Assembly (NCBI GenBank): GCA_950054195.1
Contig: CATLPG010000016.1
Coordinates: 1 to 55,689, forward strand
Reading direction: 5' to 3'
From: an uncultured Saccharospirillaceae bacterium
GTDB lineage: Bacteria > Bacteroidota > Bacteroidia > Flavobacteriales_D > CAJJDF01
DNA length: 55,689 nt
Both the position numbers and the translations under genes were made by a program. The notes under the pieces were generated by a model. The model was not told the DNA's origin. It did not search any database and worked only from the letters and a program-made list of their open reading frames with translations. Below are positions 1 to 8,845 of this stretch, piece by piece; within the stretch, counting starts at the first letter, position 1, and every line of letters starts with the position of its first letter.

Positions 1-1
1 T

Positions 2-505
2 GAAGACATATATAAAGAAATATCCAGATATACTATTTCCACTAAAGATGTTTACATCAGCATCGCAGGAACTATAGGAAAAACTGGTGTTATACCAAAC
101 TCTTTAAATAATGCTAATTTAACAGAAAATGCAGCTAAAATTGCAATACTTCAAAAGGATTTAAAAGACTTACAATCTCAGTTAGAAACTGCTCACGAAA
201 GAATTTTAGAATTGATGAAGGACAAGAATGTTGCTAAAGAAGAATTACAAAAAGGAATTGAAGCAGCTGATTTTTCTGCTCCAATTTGCCCAATTTATCA
301 AAATGTAACAGGTTTGCCTGAAACAGACCCGTCTAAAATCAAAGAAAATTTAATTCAACAACTAACAGCACCAGTTCGTTGGACACAAACCATGGAAAAT
401 ATGTTGTCAGATGGATTAAAAGAGGTTGTAGAAGTTGGTCCTGGTAAAGTATTGCAAGGATTATTTAAAAAAGCTGATCGTTCGTTAGAAACTTCAAGCT
501 TATAA
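2..505 (+). CDS. Partial chimeric frame: HsdS-like piece, coiled coil, FabD C-terminus
   Basis: One reading frame is open from the window edge to a TAA at 503-505. Its first ~45 codons read like the end of a target-recognition domain of a type I restriction specificity subunit (the stretch 'YISIAGTIGKTGVIP' and then 'NLTENAAKI'). About 30 codons follow that look like an amphipathic coiled coil ('LKDLQSQLETAHERILELM'). The last ~90 codons are the C-terminus of malonyl-CoA:ACP transacylase FabD, with 'FSAPICPIYQNVTG', 'LTAPVRWTQTMENM' and 'EVGPGKVLQGL'. The FabD catalytic Ser and His regions lie upstream in normal FabD and are missing here, so this cannot be a working transacylase as seen. The frame has no obvious natural start: the only in-frame candidates are TTG at 212 and ATG at 215, both inside the coil. 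It could be a real recombination scar or an assembly join. The domain identities are fairly clear; the meaning of the fusion is not. Confidence 0.6.
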   Translation, partial: EDIYKEISRYTISTKDVYISIAGTIGKTGVIPNSLNNANLTENAAKIAILQKDLKDLQSQLETAHERILELMKDKNVAKEELQKGIEAADFSAPICPIYQNVTGLPETDPSKIKENLIQQLTAPVRWTQTMENMLSDGLKEVVEVGPGKVLQGLFKKADRSLETSSL

Positions 506-530
506 GATACTAACTCATATCTAATTGTTT

Positions 531-561
531 AAAGCTGTTCCCGGTGGAGCAGCTTTTTTGT
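531..561 (+). terminator. Rho-independent terminator after the FabD-like frame
   Basis: AAAGCTG-T-TCC pairs with GGA-G-CAGCTTT around a CGGT loop, including one T-G pair, and a run of six T follows. It lies 26 nt after the stop codon of the FabD-like frame, where a terminator is expected. Confidence 0.75.
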
Positions 562-580
562 TTTTATGCATATTACCAAA

Positions 581-608
581 ACAAAAAATCCCTCTTTTGG
601 AGGGATTT
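581..608 (-). terminator. Rho-independent terminator of the phosphohexomutase gene
   Basis: AAATCCCTC (586-594) pairs with GAGGGATTT (600-608). On the minus strand the hairpin is followed by a T run (581-588 read in reverse). It sits just past the stop codon of the minus-strand gene ending at 630. Confidence 0.7.
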
Positions 609-629
609 GATGAATATGTTAAGGTCTTT

Positions 630-2039
630 TTAAGCTCCAATTGTGTCTTTACAAGCCTTAAGTATACGTTGAGCACCTTCTAAATCTGAGCTTTCAGCAT
701 ACGTTCTTAAAACAGGCTCTGTACCAGATGGTCGAATCATTAACCATTCACCGTTATCAAAGAAATACTTATATCCGTCTGTAGTATCTACTTTAGTTAC
801 TTTATAATCTCCAAATGCATCATATTCTCCAGCATTGCATTTAGCAACAATTTCTTGTTTTAGATTTTCATTAATGTGTAAATCATCACGCTGATATTTG
901 AAGCTACCAACTAATTCATACACTTCCGCAATTAATTCCTCGATAGATTTCCCTGATTTTGCCATGTATTCCCAAATCACTAGTCCCATCCAAATTCCAT
1001 CTCTTTCTGGAATATGTCCTTTAATAGCAATACCTCCTGATTCTTCTCCTCCTATTAATACATCTTCTTCTAAGATGATACCAGCAATGTATTTAAACCC
1101 AATTTTAACAACTTCAAAATCCAATCCAAATTTTTCTGCTAATTTTCCAAGTCTAGGAGTAGAGCTAGCAGCAGTTACTACTTTACCAGTTAATCCTTTG
1201 TAAGAATGTAGGTAGTTTAATAATAGCAGCATAATGTGGTGGGAGTCAATGAAATTCCCTTTGCTGTCATACAATCCAATACGGTCAGCATCCCCATCGG
1301 TAGCTAATCCTGAGGCTATATCACCTCTTTCTTTAATTAGTTTTGAAAACTCTAATAAGTTTTTGTGTAAAGGTTCTGGTGCTTGCCCGTGAAAAGACGG
1401 GTTGTATTCGCAGTGCAACAAAACAGTATCTGGTAATACGCGCTTTAACACATTTTGACCAGCTCCATACATCGCATCATAAGCAAAAGTTAATCCAGAG
1501 TTTTTTATAGCTTCTAAGTCAAAGTTTTCTTTAATAGCATCAACATATAACGTTTCCATGTCGAAATAAGTCAACTGTCCATTTTTTTCAAAACTTGATA
1601 AATCTATTGTATCAACATTAATATTAGAAACATCTGGTATAATATCTTCTATTTCTTGAACTTGTTCTGGACTAAGTGGACCTCCAAAATGACCTTTCAG
1701 TTTATATCCATTGTATGATGGTGGATTATGGCTGGCTGTTAAAACAACTCCTAAAGAGCAGTTTTTCTTTACAGTTGTGTAAGAAACCATAGGCGTTGAT
1801 ACAAATCCTCGTGCCATGATTACACTTATACCTTCATTTAAAAAGACTTTAGCAGCTGTTTCGGCAAATAATTCTCCTGCAAATCTACAATCATGACCTA
1901 GAGCTACTGAAGGGTTATCAAAATTATCCTTTAACCATTTAGCTGTAGCTACAGATACTCTAGCTACATTTTCTACTGTAAATTCTTTAGCGATAATTGC
2001 TCGCCATCCGTCTGTTCCAAATTTAATTTTGTGTGCCAT
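630..2039 (-). CDS. Phosphoglucomutase/phosphomannomutase family protein
   Basis: This cytosolic alpha-D-phosphohexomutase moves a phosphate between C1 and C6 of a hexose phosphate. At 469 residues it has the length usual for the bacterial family. The phosphoserine loop 'TASHNPPSYNG' is at residues 101-111 (active Ser103). The metal-binding loop DGDADR is at about 248-253, the sugar-binding loop GGEESGG at about 330-336, and the phosphate-binding RPSGTEP near the C-terminus. All four signatures are intact. The N-terminus 'KFGTDGWRA' is typical and supports the ATG at 2039. Substrate choice (glucose, mannose or glucosamine phosphate) cannot be read from the motifs, so no symbol is given. The gene is monocistronic, with its own terminator and no close minus-strand neighbour. 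Confidence 0.92.
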   Translation of the reverse strand: MAHKIKFGTDGWRAIIAKEFTVENVARVSVATAKWLKDNFDNPSVALGHDCRFAGELFAETAAKVFLNEGISVIMARGFVSTPMVSYTTVKKNCSLGVVLTASHNPPSYNGYKLKGHFGGPLSPEQVQEIEDIIPDVSNINVDTIDLSSFEKNGQLTYFDMETLYVDAIKENFDLEAIKNSGLTFAYDAMYGAGQNVLKRVLPDTVLLHCEYNPSFHGQAPEPLHKNLLEFSKLIKERGDIASGLATDGDADRIGLYDSKGNFIDSHHIMLLLLNYLHSYKGLTGKVVTAASSTPRLGKLAEKFGLDFEVVKIGFKYIAGIILEEDVLIGGEESGGIAIKGHIPERDGIWMGLVIWEYMAKSGKSIEELIAEVYELVGSFKYQRDDLHINENLKQEIVAKCNAGEYDAFGDYKVTKVDTTDGYKYFFDNGEWLMIRPSGTEPVLRTYAESSDLEGAQRILKACKDTIGA

Positions 2040-2181
2040 ATATTAATACTTTATAAACAAGCTTATAGTTAGTGTAAGTAGTTTTAGTTCATTATTATTT
2101 AATTTATTCAGGAGCTGTTTTCTATCTACAGCATTAAGAATAGGTTTAAATATAATTAAGTTATCACTTATAGCCATTAAA

Positions 2182-3816
2182 CTAATTAAACTTTATTGTT
2201 TTGATAGGGTTAATTCTACCAATAAATAAACTAGCCAAGAATAGAATTCCGTAACAAACAGCAATTGTGAAAACATTAATTATTAAAAAGTCTAACCATT
2301 CAAAATCCATAGGAACTTTATTTAAAAAGTAATTTTCTTGTGGTAGTTTAATAAGTCCAAACTGTTTTTGAAGAATAATAATGACAAATGCTAACCCATT
2401 GCCAATAATTAATCCTCGTATCATAATATATCCTCCCAGCGAAACAAAGATGCGTTGGATAATTTTATTTTCAGCTCCAAAGGCTTTCAGTAAGCCAATC
2501 ATATTACTTCTTTCAATAATTAACACCAATAATAAAGAAGTGATGTTCACTATGGCAACCAAAATCATTAAAACAATGATAACAACCACATTCGTGTTTA
2601 AAATATTTAGCCAACCAAATATTTCTCGGTATGCATCTGTAATTTTTGTTGCTTTTAATAAGTCTTCAGAAACACCAATTTCTTGATCAACTTTATCTAT
2701 TAGTGAAAAGTCGTTTAAAAATACTTCGTAACCACCAATATAATACCTCATACTCCCTTCGCCATTTTTTGTAACGGAAGTTATTGATACACTTTCATTA
2801 CTATAATTTCTTGTAGAGTCGTCAATCGATTCGTACTTCATAATGCCGCTGCAAGGGCAAGCATTACCATCAACGCTTAATTTGATATAGGCAGAATCAG
2901 CTAAACCAACAAACACACGCTCCATGCTACTGGTGTAATCAAACGAAATAGACTTTACCTGTATAATCGTGTCTTTTTTAGGACAAATGAAAAGTTTATT
3001 ACTTGTTGAATAACCCTTCCCCCAATCGTATAAGTATTTTTTATTACCCCCAAAGCTTTTAGCCTCTAGAAGTAATTTCCCATCAAAGCAATTTTCATTT
3101 AAAAATAAGGTTGTTTGTATTCCCCAATCATTGAGTTTTTGGATGTGGCGGATATCAATAAACGTAAATTGTTTATCGAACTCTTCTAAACCAGTTTCAT
3201 AAATACCAGAAACAATAAAACGTTTTAATCGTGGTCCGTTACCTTTAATGAAGTAACAAGCTATAGCTTCACCAACATTCAGCTTAAGCTTTTTACTGAT
3301 GTGCTTTGATATAATTATTTTGTTAGAAGGTTTATCTGAGTTCCATTCGATGGCTTCTCCCTCAATAATTTTGTCCTTTAGATTCTCCCAGTTAAAATCA
3401 TTATTAACTCCTTTAAAAATTACTCCCTCAATGTCTCTAATGATTTGTTCTTCATCATTATTTATTTTGACAGTGTCAGCTTTACTTTGGATAATTCCAG
3501 GTTTCAAAGCAAACGTTTGAACATGTGATACGCCCTCAATGGATAAAATTTTATCAATATAAGCTTGTTTAAGCTGAATAGGAGTTGATTCAAACGATTG
3601 GTTAAAGCCCCCTGCACGAATTTGAATATGACTTCCAAAGTTTACTACCTTCTGAGAAATCTCCTTTTGAAAATTCTTTACAATTGATACAGCTAATAAC
3701 ATAACCATAATACTTATAGTTATGCTAATTATTGATACGCGAATAATAGGTTTAGAAAACTTGTTTCCCGACCTTAATTCTTTTATTAGCTTTTTTGAAA
3801 TAAATTTGCTACTCAA
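2182..3816 (-). CDS. ABC transporter permease, LolC/LolE (FtsX) type
   Basis: This 544-residue inner-membrane protein has the layout of lipoprotein-releasing permeases. One transmembrane segment lies near residues 25-48, a large periplasmic domain (MacB_PCD-like) follows, and a C-terminal FtsX block has three hydrophobic segments (about 408-435, 455-480 and 510-535). The start 'FISKKLIKELRSGNKFSKPI' matches the 'FIAKRYL' type of start in this family. Such permeases work with a LolD-like ATPase to extract lipoproteins from the inner membrane; no ATPase gene is adjacent here. The periplasmic domain is long, which is common in Bacteroidota. The window's many lipoproteins fit, but do not prove, a Lol role; a MacB-type exporter is the alternative. 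Confidence 0.8.
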   Translation of the reverse strand: MSSKFISKKLIKELRSGNKFSKPIIRVSIISITISIMVMLLAVSIVKNFQKEISQKVVNFGSHIQIRAGGFNQSFESTPIQLKQAYIDKILSIEGVSHVQTFALKPGIIQSKADTVKINNDEEQIIRDIEGVIFKGVNNDFNWENLKDKIIEGEAIEWNSDKPSNKIIISKHISKKLKLNVGEAIACYFIKGNGPRLKRFIVSGIYETGLEEFDKQFTFIDIRHIQKLNDWGIQTTLFLNENCFDGKLLLEAKSFGGNKKYLYDWGKGYSTSNKLFICPKKDTIIQVKSISFDYTSSMERVFVGLADSAYIKLSVDGNACPCSGIMKYESIDDSTRNYSNESVSITSVTKNGEGSMRYYIGGYEVFLNDFSLIDKVDQEIGVSEDLLKATKITDAYREIFGWLNILNTNVVVIIVLMILVAIVNITSLLLVLIIERSNMIGLLKAFGAENKIIQRIFVSLGGYIMIRGLIIGNGLAFVIIILQKQFGLIKLPQENYFLNKVPMDFEWLDFLIINVFTIAVCYGILFLASLFIGRINPIKTIKFN

Positions 3817-3855
3817 TGGTTATATTGTTGTGATTAGCTGTTAATATAAAAGTAA

Positions 3856-5112
3856 ATGATCCTAGTGAGTTATAAAAGTTCCATCTGTTTTTCTTTGTTT
3901 TTTATATTCTTTACGATTTCTTGTAGTAGTCAACAAAAAGAGAATAATACGAAATCATCTTCGGTTGCAATTGATCAGGATACGATTCAGCCTATATTAA
4001 CTGGAGCAGATCAATTAAATCTTTATTTGCCAAAAATTAAAGATAAAAGGATTGCAGTTGTTGCTAATCAAACGAGTATATTTTCAAAAAATCACACGCA
4101 TTTAGTTGATTCGCTAAAATCATTGGGAGTAGATATTAAAAAAGTGTTTTCTCCAGAACATGGTTTTAGAGGTGATGCAAGTGCAGGTGAAAAAGTATCA
4201 TCGGGAAAAGATATAAAAACGGGGCTGCCTATTGTTTCTTTATATGGTAAACATAAAAAACCAACCAGGGAAGATTTAAATGGTGTTGATGTTGTCATTT
4301 TTGATATACAAGATGTGGGAGCACGCTTTTATACCTATATATCTACCATGCACTATGTAATGGAAGCCTGTGCAGAGAACGGTAAAGCTTTAATCATACT
4401 TGACCGCCCCAATCCAAATGGTTTTTATGTGGATGGCCCAATTTTAGCTGAAAAATTTAAGTCATTTGTTGGAATGCATGCAATTCCTGTTGTTCATGGA
4501 CTCACTGTTGGCGAGTTAGCTCAAATGATTATTGGAGAAAATTGGCTTGAAGCTAAAGCGAGTTTTCTTTTAACGATTATTAATTGTAAAAATTATAGTC
4601 ATAAAGATTATTATGAACTTCCAATAGCACCTTCTCCTAACTTACCTAATATGGCAAGTATTTACGCATACCCATCACTTTGTTTTTTTGAAGGTACTGA
4701 CGTAAGTATAGGGAGAGGAACAGAGAAACCTTTTCAAATATTAGGTTCTCCTATTTTGAGTAGTAATGAGTTTTCGTTTACACCAACTGAATTACCCCAT
4801 GCAAAAAATCCTAAACACGAAGGAGAGTTATGTAAAGGTTATGATGTTGCACATTTTTCTTCTTTTTATTTTAAAGAAAGTAAACAGCTTCATTGGTATT
4901 GGTTGTTGAATAGTGTAGAGGAATACAAGAAAAAAAATGAAACATTTTTCACACGTAAAAACTTCTTTGATCTTCTAGCTGGGACGAATCAATTAAGAGA
5001 ATTATTAACTAAAAATGCTACACTAAAAGAAATTAGAAAATCTTACTTAAAAGAACTGGAAGAATACAAAGTAATGCGCAGAAAGTATTTACTCTATGAA
5101 GATTTTGAGTAA
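3856..5112 (+). CDS. DUF1343 (NamZ-like, GH171) lipoprotein
   Basis: This is a 418-residue protein of the DUF1343 family, whose studied member NamZ is an exo-beta-N-acetylmuramidase acting on peptidoglycan fragments. The N-terminus is a lipoprotein signal with 'FTISC' as lipobox (Cys about residue 23), so the mature protein should be anchored in the envelope. Family landmarks are 'RIAVVANQTS' (about 70-79), 'VFSPEHGFRG' (about 99-108), 'VVIFDIQDVGARFYTY', 'LDRPNPNG' and 'FEGTDVSIGRGTEKPF'. It is transcribed divergently from the permease, with only 39 nt between the start codons. A role in recycling or scavenging cell-wall sugars follows from the family, not from the context. Confidence 0.88.
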   Translation: MILVSYKSSICFSLFFIFFTISCSSQQKENNTKSSSVAIDQDTIQPILTGADQLNLYLPKIKDKRIAVVANQTSIFSKNHTHLVDSLKSLGVDIKKVFSPEHGFRGDASAGEKVSSGKDIKTGLPIVSLYGKHKKPTREDLNGVDVVIFDIQDVGARFYTYISTMHYVMEACAENGKALIILDRPNPNGFYVDGPILAEKFKSFVGMHAIPVVHGLTVGELAQMIIGENWLEAKASFLLTIINCKNYSHKDYYELPIAPSPNLPNMASIYAYPSLCFFEGTDVSIGRGTEKPFQILGSPILSSNEFSFTPTELPHAKNPKHEGELCKGYDVAHFSSFYFKESKQLHWYWLLNSVEEYKKKNETFFTRKNFFDLLAGTNQLRELLTKNATLKEIRKSYLKELEEYKVMRRKYLLYEDFE

Positions 5113-5114
5113 TA

Positions 5115-5486
5115 TTAACCTAATTGACTATTAATTATAGCTATTATTCTTTTAAGCCTAAATACATCTATATTATCTAATTTCGTGTGGACTCTATTGG
5201 TATCTCTAAGTACAAAAACCATATCATAACTATATTGATAATCTGAAATATCATTTTGAAAATATCGATCTGAATACCTGTTATGCGCAAAAATTGTTGA
5301 TACAATAGATAGCAATTTAATCCAAAAAGGAATAATAGATTTTCTAAAAGAAACTTCCTTAACTGTACTGAAATTTAAAGTAAGTTCTTTTGAGGAAAAA
5401 GCTTGTTTGAAGACTACTTGATTATCACTAATAGTAACGCCATGACTATTAAGATAGTAAACATCTTCTTTTGATAAATCTATCAA
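5115..5486 (-). CDS. Small hypothetical protein coupled to the T9SS type B protein
   Basis: This 123-residue protein matches no family I know. Its start overlaps the stop of the large T9SS type B gene by 4 nt (ATGA), so the two are probably translationally coupled. It has no signal peptide. A moderately hydrophobic stretch near residues 51-67 ('SIIPFWIKLLSIVSTIF') could be a single membrane segment or a buried helix. The rest is rich in Tyr, Asp and Ser. It ends 2 nt from the convergent DUF1343 gene. The frame is supported by the overlap and by its length. Confidence 0.6.
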   Translation of the reverse strand: MIDLSKEDVYYLNSHGVTISDNQVVFKQAFSSKELTLNFSTVKEVSFRKSIIPFWIKLLSIVSTIFAHNRYSDRYFQNDISDYQYSYDMVFVLRDTNRVHTKLDNIDVFRLKRIIAIINSQLG

Positions 5487-8400
5487 TGTAACGAAAGAAT
5501 ATGACCCCTAAAGACATATCTTTCATCTGTGTTCGGATCAATAGATTTTAATTTCCACACATAAACACCTGATGGTAATAATTGGCCATTTTCAGTTCCA
5601 TCCCAAGCTTCTCCAGGTACAATTGAAGTGAAAATTAAATTACCCCATCGATCAAAAATAGTAAGCTCATAGCCATTTTCAGTAATTACAGGGTGTTGAG
5701 GTAGAAATTCATCATTAACACCATCATTATCGGGCGTAAAAGTATTAGGAACATACATAGCAAATAAATCATCGATAACGATGTCTCTGTAAACTGTGTC
5801 TGAACATCCATCGGCATTAGTAACTATTAATTGAATTTCATAATCTCCTCCTTGTTTATCAGGATATTGAATAACTGGGTTTTGTAAATCAGAAGAATCA
5901 ACAAAATCTGGATCATCAATACCAAAATCCCAATCCCATAATACAACATCATTGGTTGATAAATCGTTAAATGTCATTATAGCAGACAAAACATTTGTGG
6001 GTTGTGGACCAACTTGAAAATCTGCAGTAGGATAACCATACACACTAATCATTTGCTGGATGGTAGTATCAGAAACACAACCAGCAGGAGAAGTAACAGT
6101 TAACCTTACATCGTAAACACCAGGTGAGTCATAAACTACTAGATTAGTAATAGGGTTTTGAACGCTTGTTAAATTATTATATCCAAACTCCCATAGTACT
6201 GTTCCAACTCTAGCAGGGTTAGTTGTATTAGTAAATGTAACATTTAAAGGGTAACATCCAGCAAGTGTATCGGCTTCAAATTGTACAACAGGAAACTCAT
6301 TAGAAACTTCAACACGAACATCAGAAGTATCTGCACAACCACTAGAGGTATCAGTAACAATTACTGTATATGTTGTCCCAGTATCTGGGGTTGAAGTTGT
6401 CATGGCTTCAAGCGGATCATTAACAGTAGCAGAAGGCTCCCAACTGTAAGTGAAATTAGCAAATGAAGAACAGCTAATTGTAACATCATCTAATAGCCAA
6501 TAGTCAAATGCTCCAGAAGTATAATTAGTTGTAGGTTGTATAAAACGTAAGATTACAGGTGACGTAGAAGCTGGAATTGGAACTGATTCAAATTGAAAAA
6601 CAGCACTAGTAACAGCGCCCCATGCACTTATGTCGAATGTTCTTAATGTAATCCAAGAGGTTCCTCCGTTGGTTGAATATTCTAGCAATAAATCATCAGC
6701 TGATTCAGGTGAATTACACGTCCCAGAACCACCGTTTGCAGGCATTAACCAAAACTCTATTGTAGAGCAGGAATTTCCTTGTAAAGGAACTGTTTCTGCT
6801 ACTCGAACTCCTGTTTCGTCATCAAACATTAAACTACCATTTGATCCATTATTAGTTCCGCAATTACCTGTTATTGTAACTCCTGATAAGTTTGCCCAAA
6901 GAGCACCAGGTGTTCCCTCAAAATCTTCCTCTAGATCTAAAATAGCTGTTGAACTATCAATTGCAGCTGTTAGATTAACTGTTTCATTACATCTTGCAGT
7001 ATCTACACTAGCTAAAGCAGTTAGAGCAGGTTTAACACCTTGGGAAACGTTAACTTGCAGTTGATCATTTTTAATGCAGCCTAAATCTGAAGTTATTTGC
7101 AAATCAAATATCAATAATCCACTTTGTGTTGGAGTCATAGTTGGATTAGCACTAGTCGAATCACTTAACATATCTCCGGGAGACCAATCATAGGTATAGT
7201 TACCGGCAGGATTTGGAATTACTTCGAAATCTACTGGGGTAGCTTGACATGAGGCTGTAGCACTTTGATTTAATTGGTAAGTAAAATTTGGAGCAACTGT
7301 AACTGTAACTGTATCGTTGCTAGAACACCCTCCAACTAAATCACTTGATACAACATAGGTTGTTGTTGTTGACGGATTTGCAATTGGGTTTGGACAGTTG
7401 TTACAAGAAAAGTTTGTTCCAACATTAATTGGATCACCACTAATTGAAGTCCAAGTAAAATTAGAACCTCCAGTTACATTAAACTGTACACTGTCTCCCA
7501 TACAGATTGTTGTATCTTGGTTGGTAGCTGTACTTCTAATAACTCTCAAAACAACTGAAAAAGCTGCTAACCCAACCACTGGACAAGCATTATCTCGAAC
7601 ATCAAAATTAATAGGGTTAAATGTATTAGCACCACCTTGCACTGTACCACATATAGTAGCTGTAATTGGATTTAATCCTGTATAAGTTAAAGTCGCGTTG
7701 GGTAAAATATTTTGAATGTTTGAAGTTACAAACAAAGAATCACCAGCATCTGGATCTTCTATAACGATATCAAAACAAAAATTATCTCCTTCACAAGCTT
7801 GAAATTCCTTTTGTCCGGTAATACTACCATCTCCTGTACTATTTGTAATTGATAAAGATGCGGCATCTACAACTTGGTTATTACAGTTTTGAACAACAAA
7901 TTGAATATCCCTAAACGTTTGCCCAACAATATTACCGTTTACATCATACTCTGTCGCTTGCACAACAACAACAAAATTACCTAAAGTTGTGGGAGTAAAT
8001 GTTAATTGACCTGTATTAGGATCAAGTGTTATCCCTTGAATTGGATTTGTAGGAGAATAACCAGGCATGTAGGTTAAGTTGATAGCAGGATAGCTTTCAG
8101 TCGCGTCTATAAAACTATATACAACACTATCACCATCAGGTTCAACCACACCAAAATTATAGTTTACTGGAATGTTTACACACACGTAAGGAATTGGATG
8201 AGCAGTAAAGTCTGCTGAGCTATTACATGGAGCGGTTACACTATTAATTGTAGCAGAAAGCTGAGTCCCATAAAAGTCAGGATCATCTAAATTAACAATA
8301 GCAGCATTTCTACAACAAGTTGTGTAGTAAATTGTCCATGAATCACAAGCTGCAGGAAAAGTAACAGTTCCTGTATATTCATAAAGTTCCATTCCAGGCA

Positions 8401-8719
8401 AGTTACCTCCGTTACAAGTACTATTAGGTATGTCAGTTGCACAAAGCTGAGAAATATCTGTGTGATCTTCACCAGTTATAGGATTATTTACTCTTGAGCA
8501 ACTAACACCAGCTGGATCAGTTAATCCGCAATCATTATCAAAATATACAGTTAATGATGTTGGAGCAGTAATACCTTCACAATCTCTAAATAATTTAACA
8601 GTAAACTCATATTGGTTAGGTCCAATGCACCTATAGGTGATATCTCCACCACTAATGTGGGAAGCTAAAGATGTAAACCCAACCAGCATAAAGATTGCTA
8701 GTATATATATATGTTTCAT
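5483..8719 (-). CDS. Large secreted protein with T9SS type B (CHU_C) sorting domain
   Basis: This 1078-residue cell-surface or secreted protein begins with a Sec signal peptide (residues 1-19, 'VGFTSLASH'). The next block, 'HISGGDITYRCIGPNQYEF', opens many Flavobacteriales adhesin-like proteins. Cys-rich immunoglobulin-like repeats follow. Two PKD-like modules lie around residues 830-985, with signatures such as 'PLNVTFTNTT' and 'VVLWDWDFG'. The last ~90 residues form the gliding-motility-associated C-terminal domain: 'VPNTFTPDNDGVNDEF', 'IFDRWGNLIF', 'WDGTENG' and 'LPSGVYVWKL'. This domain is the known type B signal for the type IX secretion system and is normally removed after export. The ligand is unknown. 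It is the first gene of a two-gene unit with the 123-residue protein downstream. Confidence 0.9.
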   Translation of the reverse strand: MKHIYILAIFMLVGFTSLASHISGGDITYRCIGPNQYEFTVKLFRDCEGITAPTSLTVYFDNDCGLTDPAGVSCSRVNNPITGEDHTDISQLCATDIPNSTCNGGNLPGMELYEYTGTVTFPAACDSWTIYYTTCCRNAAIVNLDDPDFYGTQLSATINSVTAPCNSSADFTAHPIPYVCVNIPVNYNFGVVEPDGDSVVYSFIDATESYPAINLTYMPGYSPTNPIQGITLDPNTGQLTFTPTTLGNFVVVVQATEYDVNGNIVGQTFRDIQFVVQNCNNQVVDAASLSITNSTGDGSITGQKEFQACEGDNFCFDIVIEDPDAGDSLFVTSNIQNILPNATLTYTGLNPITATICGTVQGGANTFNPINFDVRDNACPVVGLAAFSVVLRVIRSTATNQDTTICMGDSVQFNVTGGSNFTWTSISGDPINVGTNFSCNNCPNPIANPSTTTTYVVSSDLVGGCSSNDTVTVTVAPNFTYQLNQSATASCQATPVDFEVIPNPAGNYTYDWSPGDMLSDSTSANPTMTPTQSGLLIFDLQITSDLGCIKNDQLQVNVSQGVKPALTALASVDTARCNETVNLTAAIDSSTAILDLEEDFEGTPGALWANLSGVTITGNCGTNNGSNGSLMFDDETGVRVAETVPLQGNSCSTIEFWLMPANGGSGTCNSPESADDLLLEYSTNGGTSWITLRTFDISAWGAVTSAVFQFESVPIPASTSPVILRFIQPTTNYTSGAFDYWLLDDVTISCSSFANFTYSWEPSATVNDPLEAMTTSTPDTGTTYTVIVTDTSSGCADTSDVRVEVSNEFPVVQFEADTLAGCYPLNVTFTNTTNPARVGTVLWEFGYNNLTSVQNPITNLVVYDSPGVYDVRLTVTSPAGCVSDTTIQQMISVYGYPTADFQVGPQPTNVLSAIMTFNDLSTNDVVLWDWDFGIDDPDFVDSSDLQNPVIQYPDKQGGDYEIQLIVTNADGCSDTVYRDIVIDDLFAMYVPNTFTPDNDGVNDEFLPQHPVITENGYELTIFDRWGNLIFTSIVPGEAWDGTENGQLLPSGVYVWKLKSIDPNTDERYVFRGHILSLH

Positions 8720-8741
8720 TTTAATTTCTTTCTAATCTAAT

Positions 8742-8789
8742 AAACGAATTTAATATTCGTTTGGTTGCCTTAACATTTTCTTAATTTAG
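8742..8789 (+). promoter_or_regulatory. Palindrome overlapping a candidate glpK promoter
   Basis: A perfect 8-bp inverted repeat, AAACGAAT (8742-8749) and ATTCGTTT (8755-8762), has a 5-nt centre. Its right arm overlaps TTTG (8760-8763). Eighteen nt later comes TAATTTAG (8782-8789), one mismatch from the Bacteroidota -7 motif TAnnTTTG. The spacing is one short of the usual 19. It lies between the divergent surface-protein gene and glpK, so a repressor site for glpK is plausible. This is an inference from layout alone. Confidence 0.4.
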
Positions 8790-8845
8790 TGATAATTTTA
8801 AAATCATCTATAATTTAAATCGTTTATTTTTTTAACAAAAGCCTC

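Noticed and set aside
6630-7685. Two plus-strand frames inside the T9SS type B gene
   Set aside because: They are shadows of a long, domain-supported gene and show no family features.
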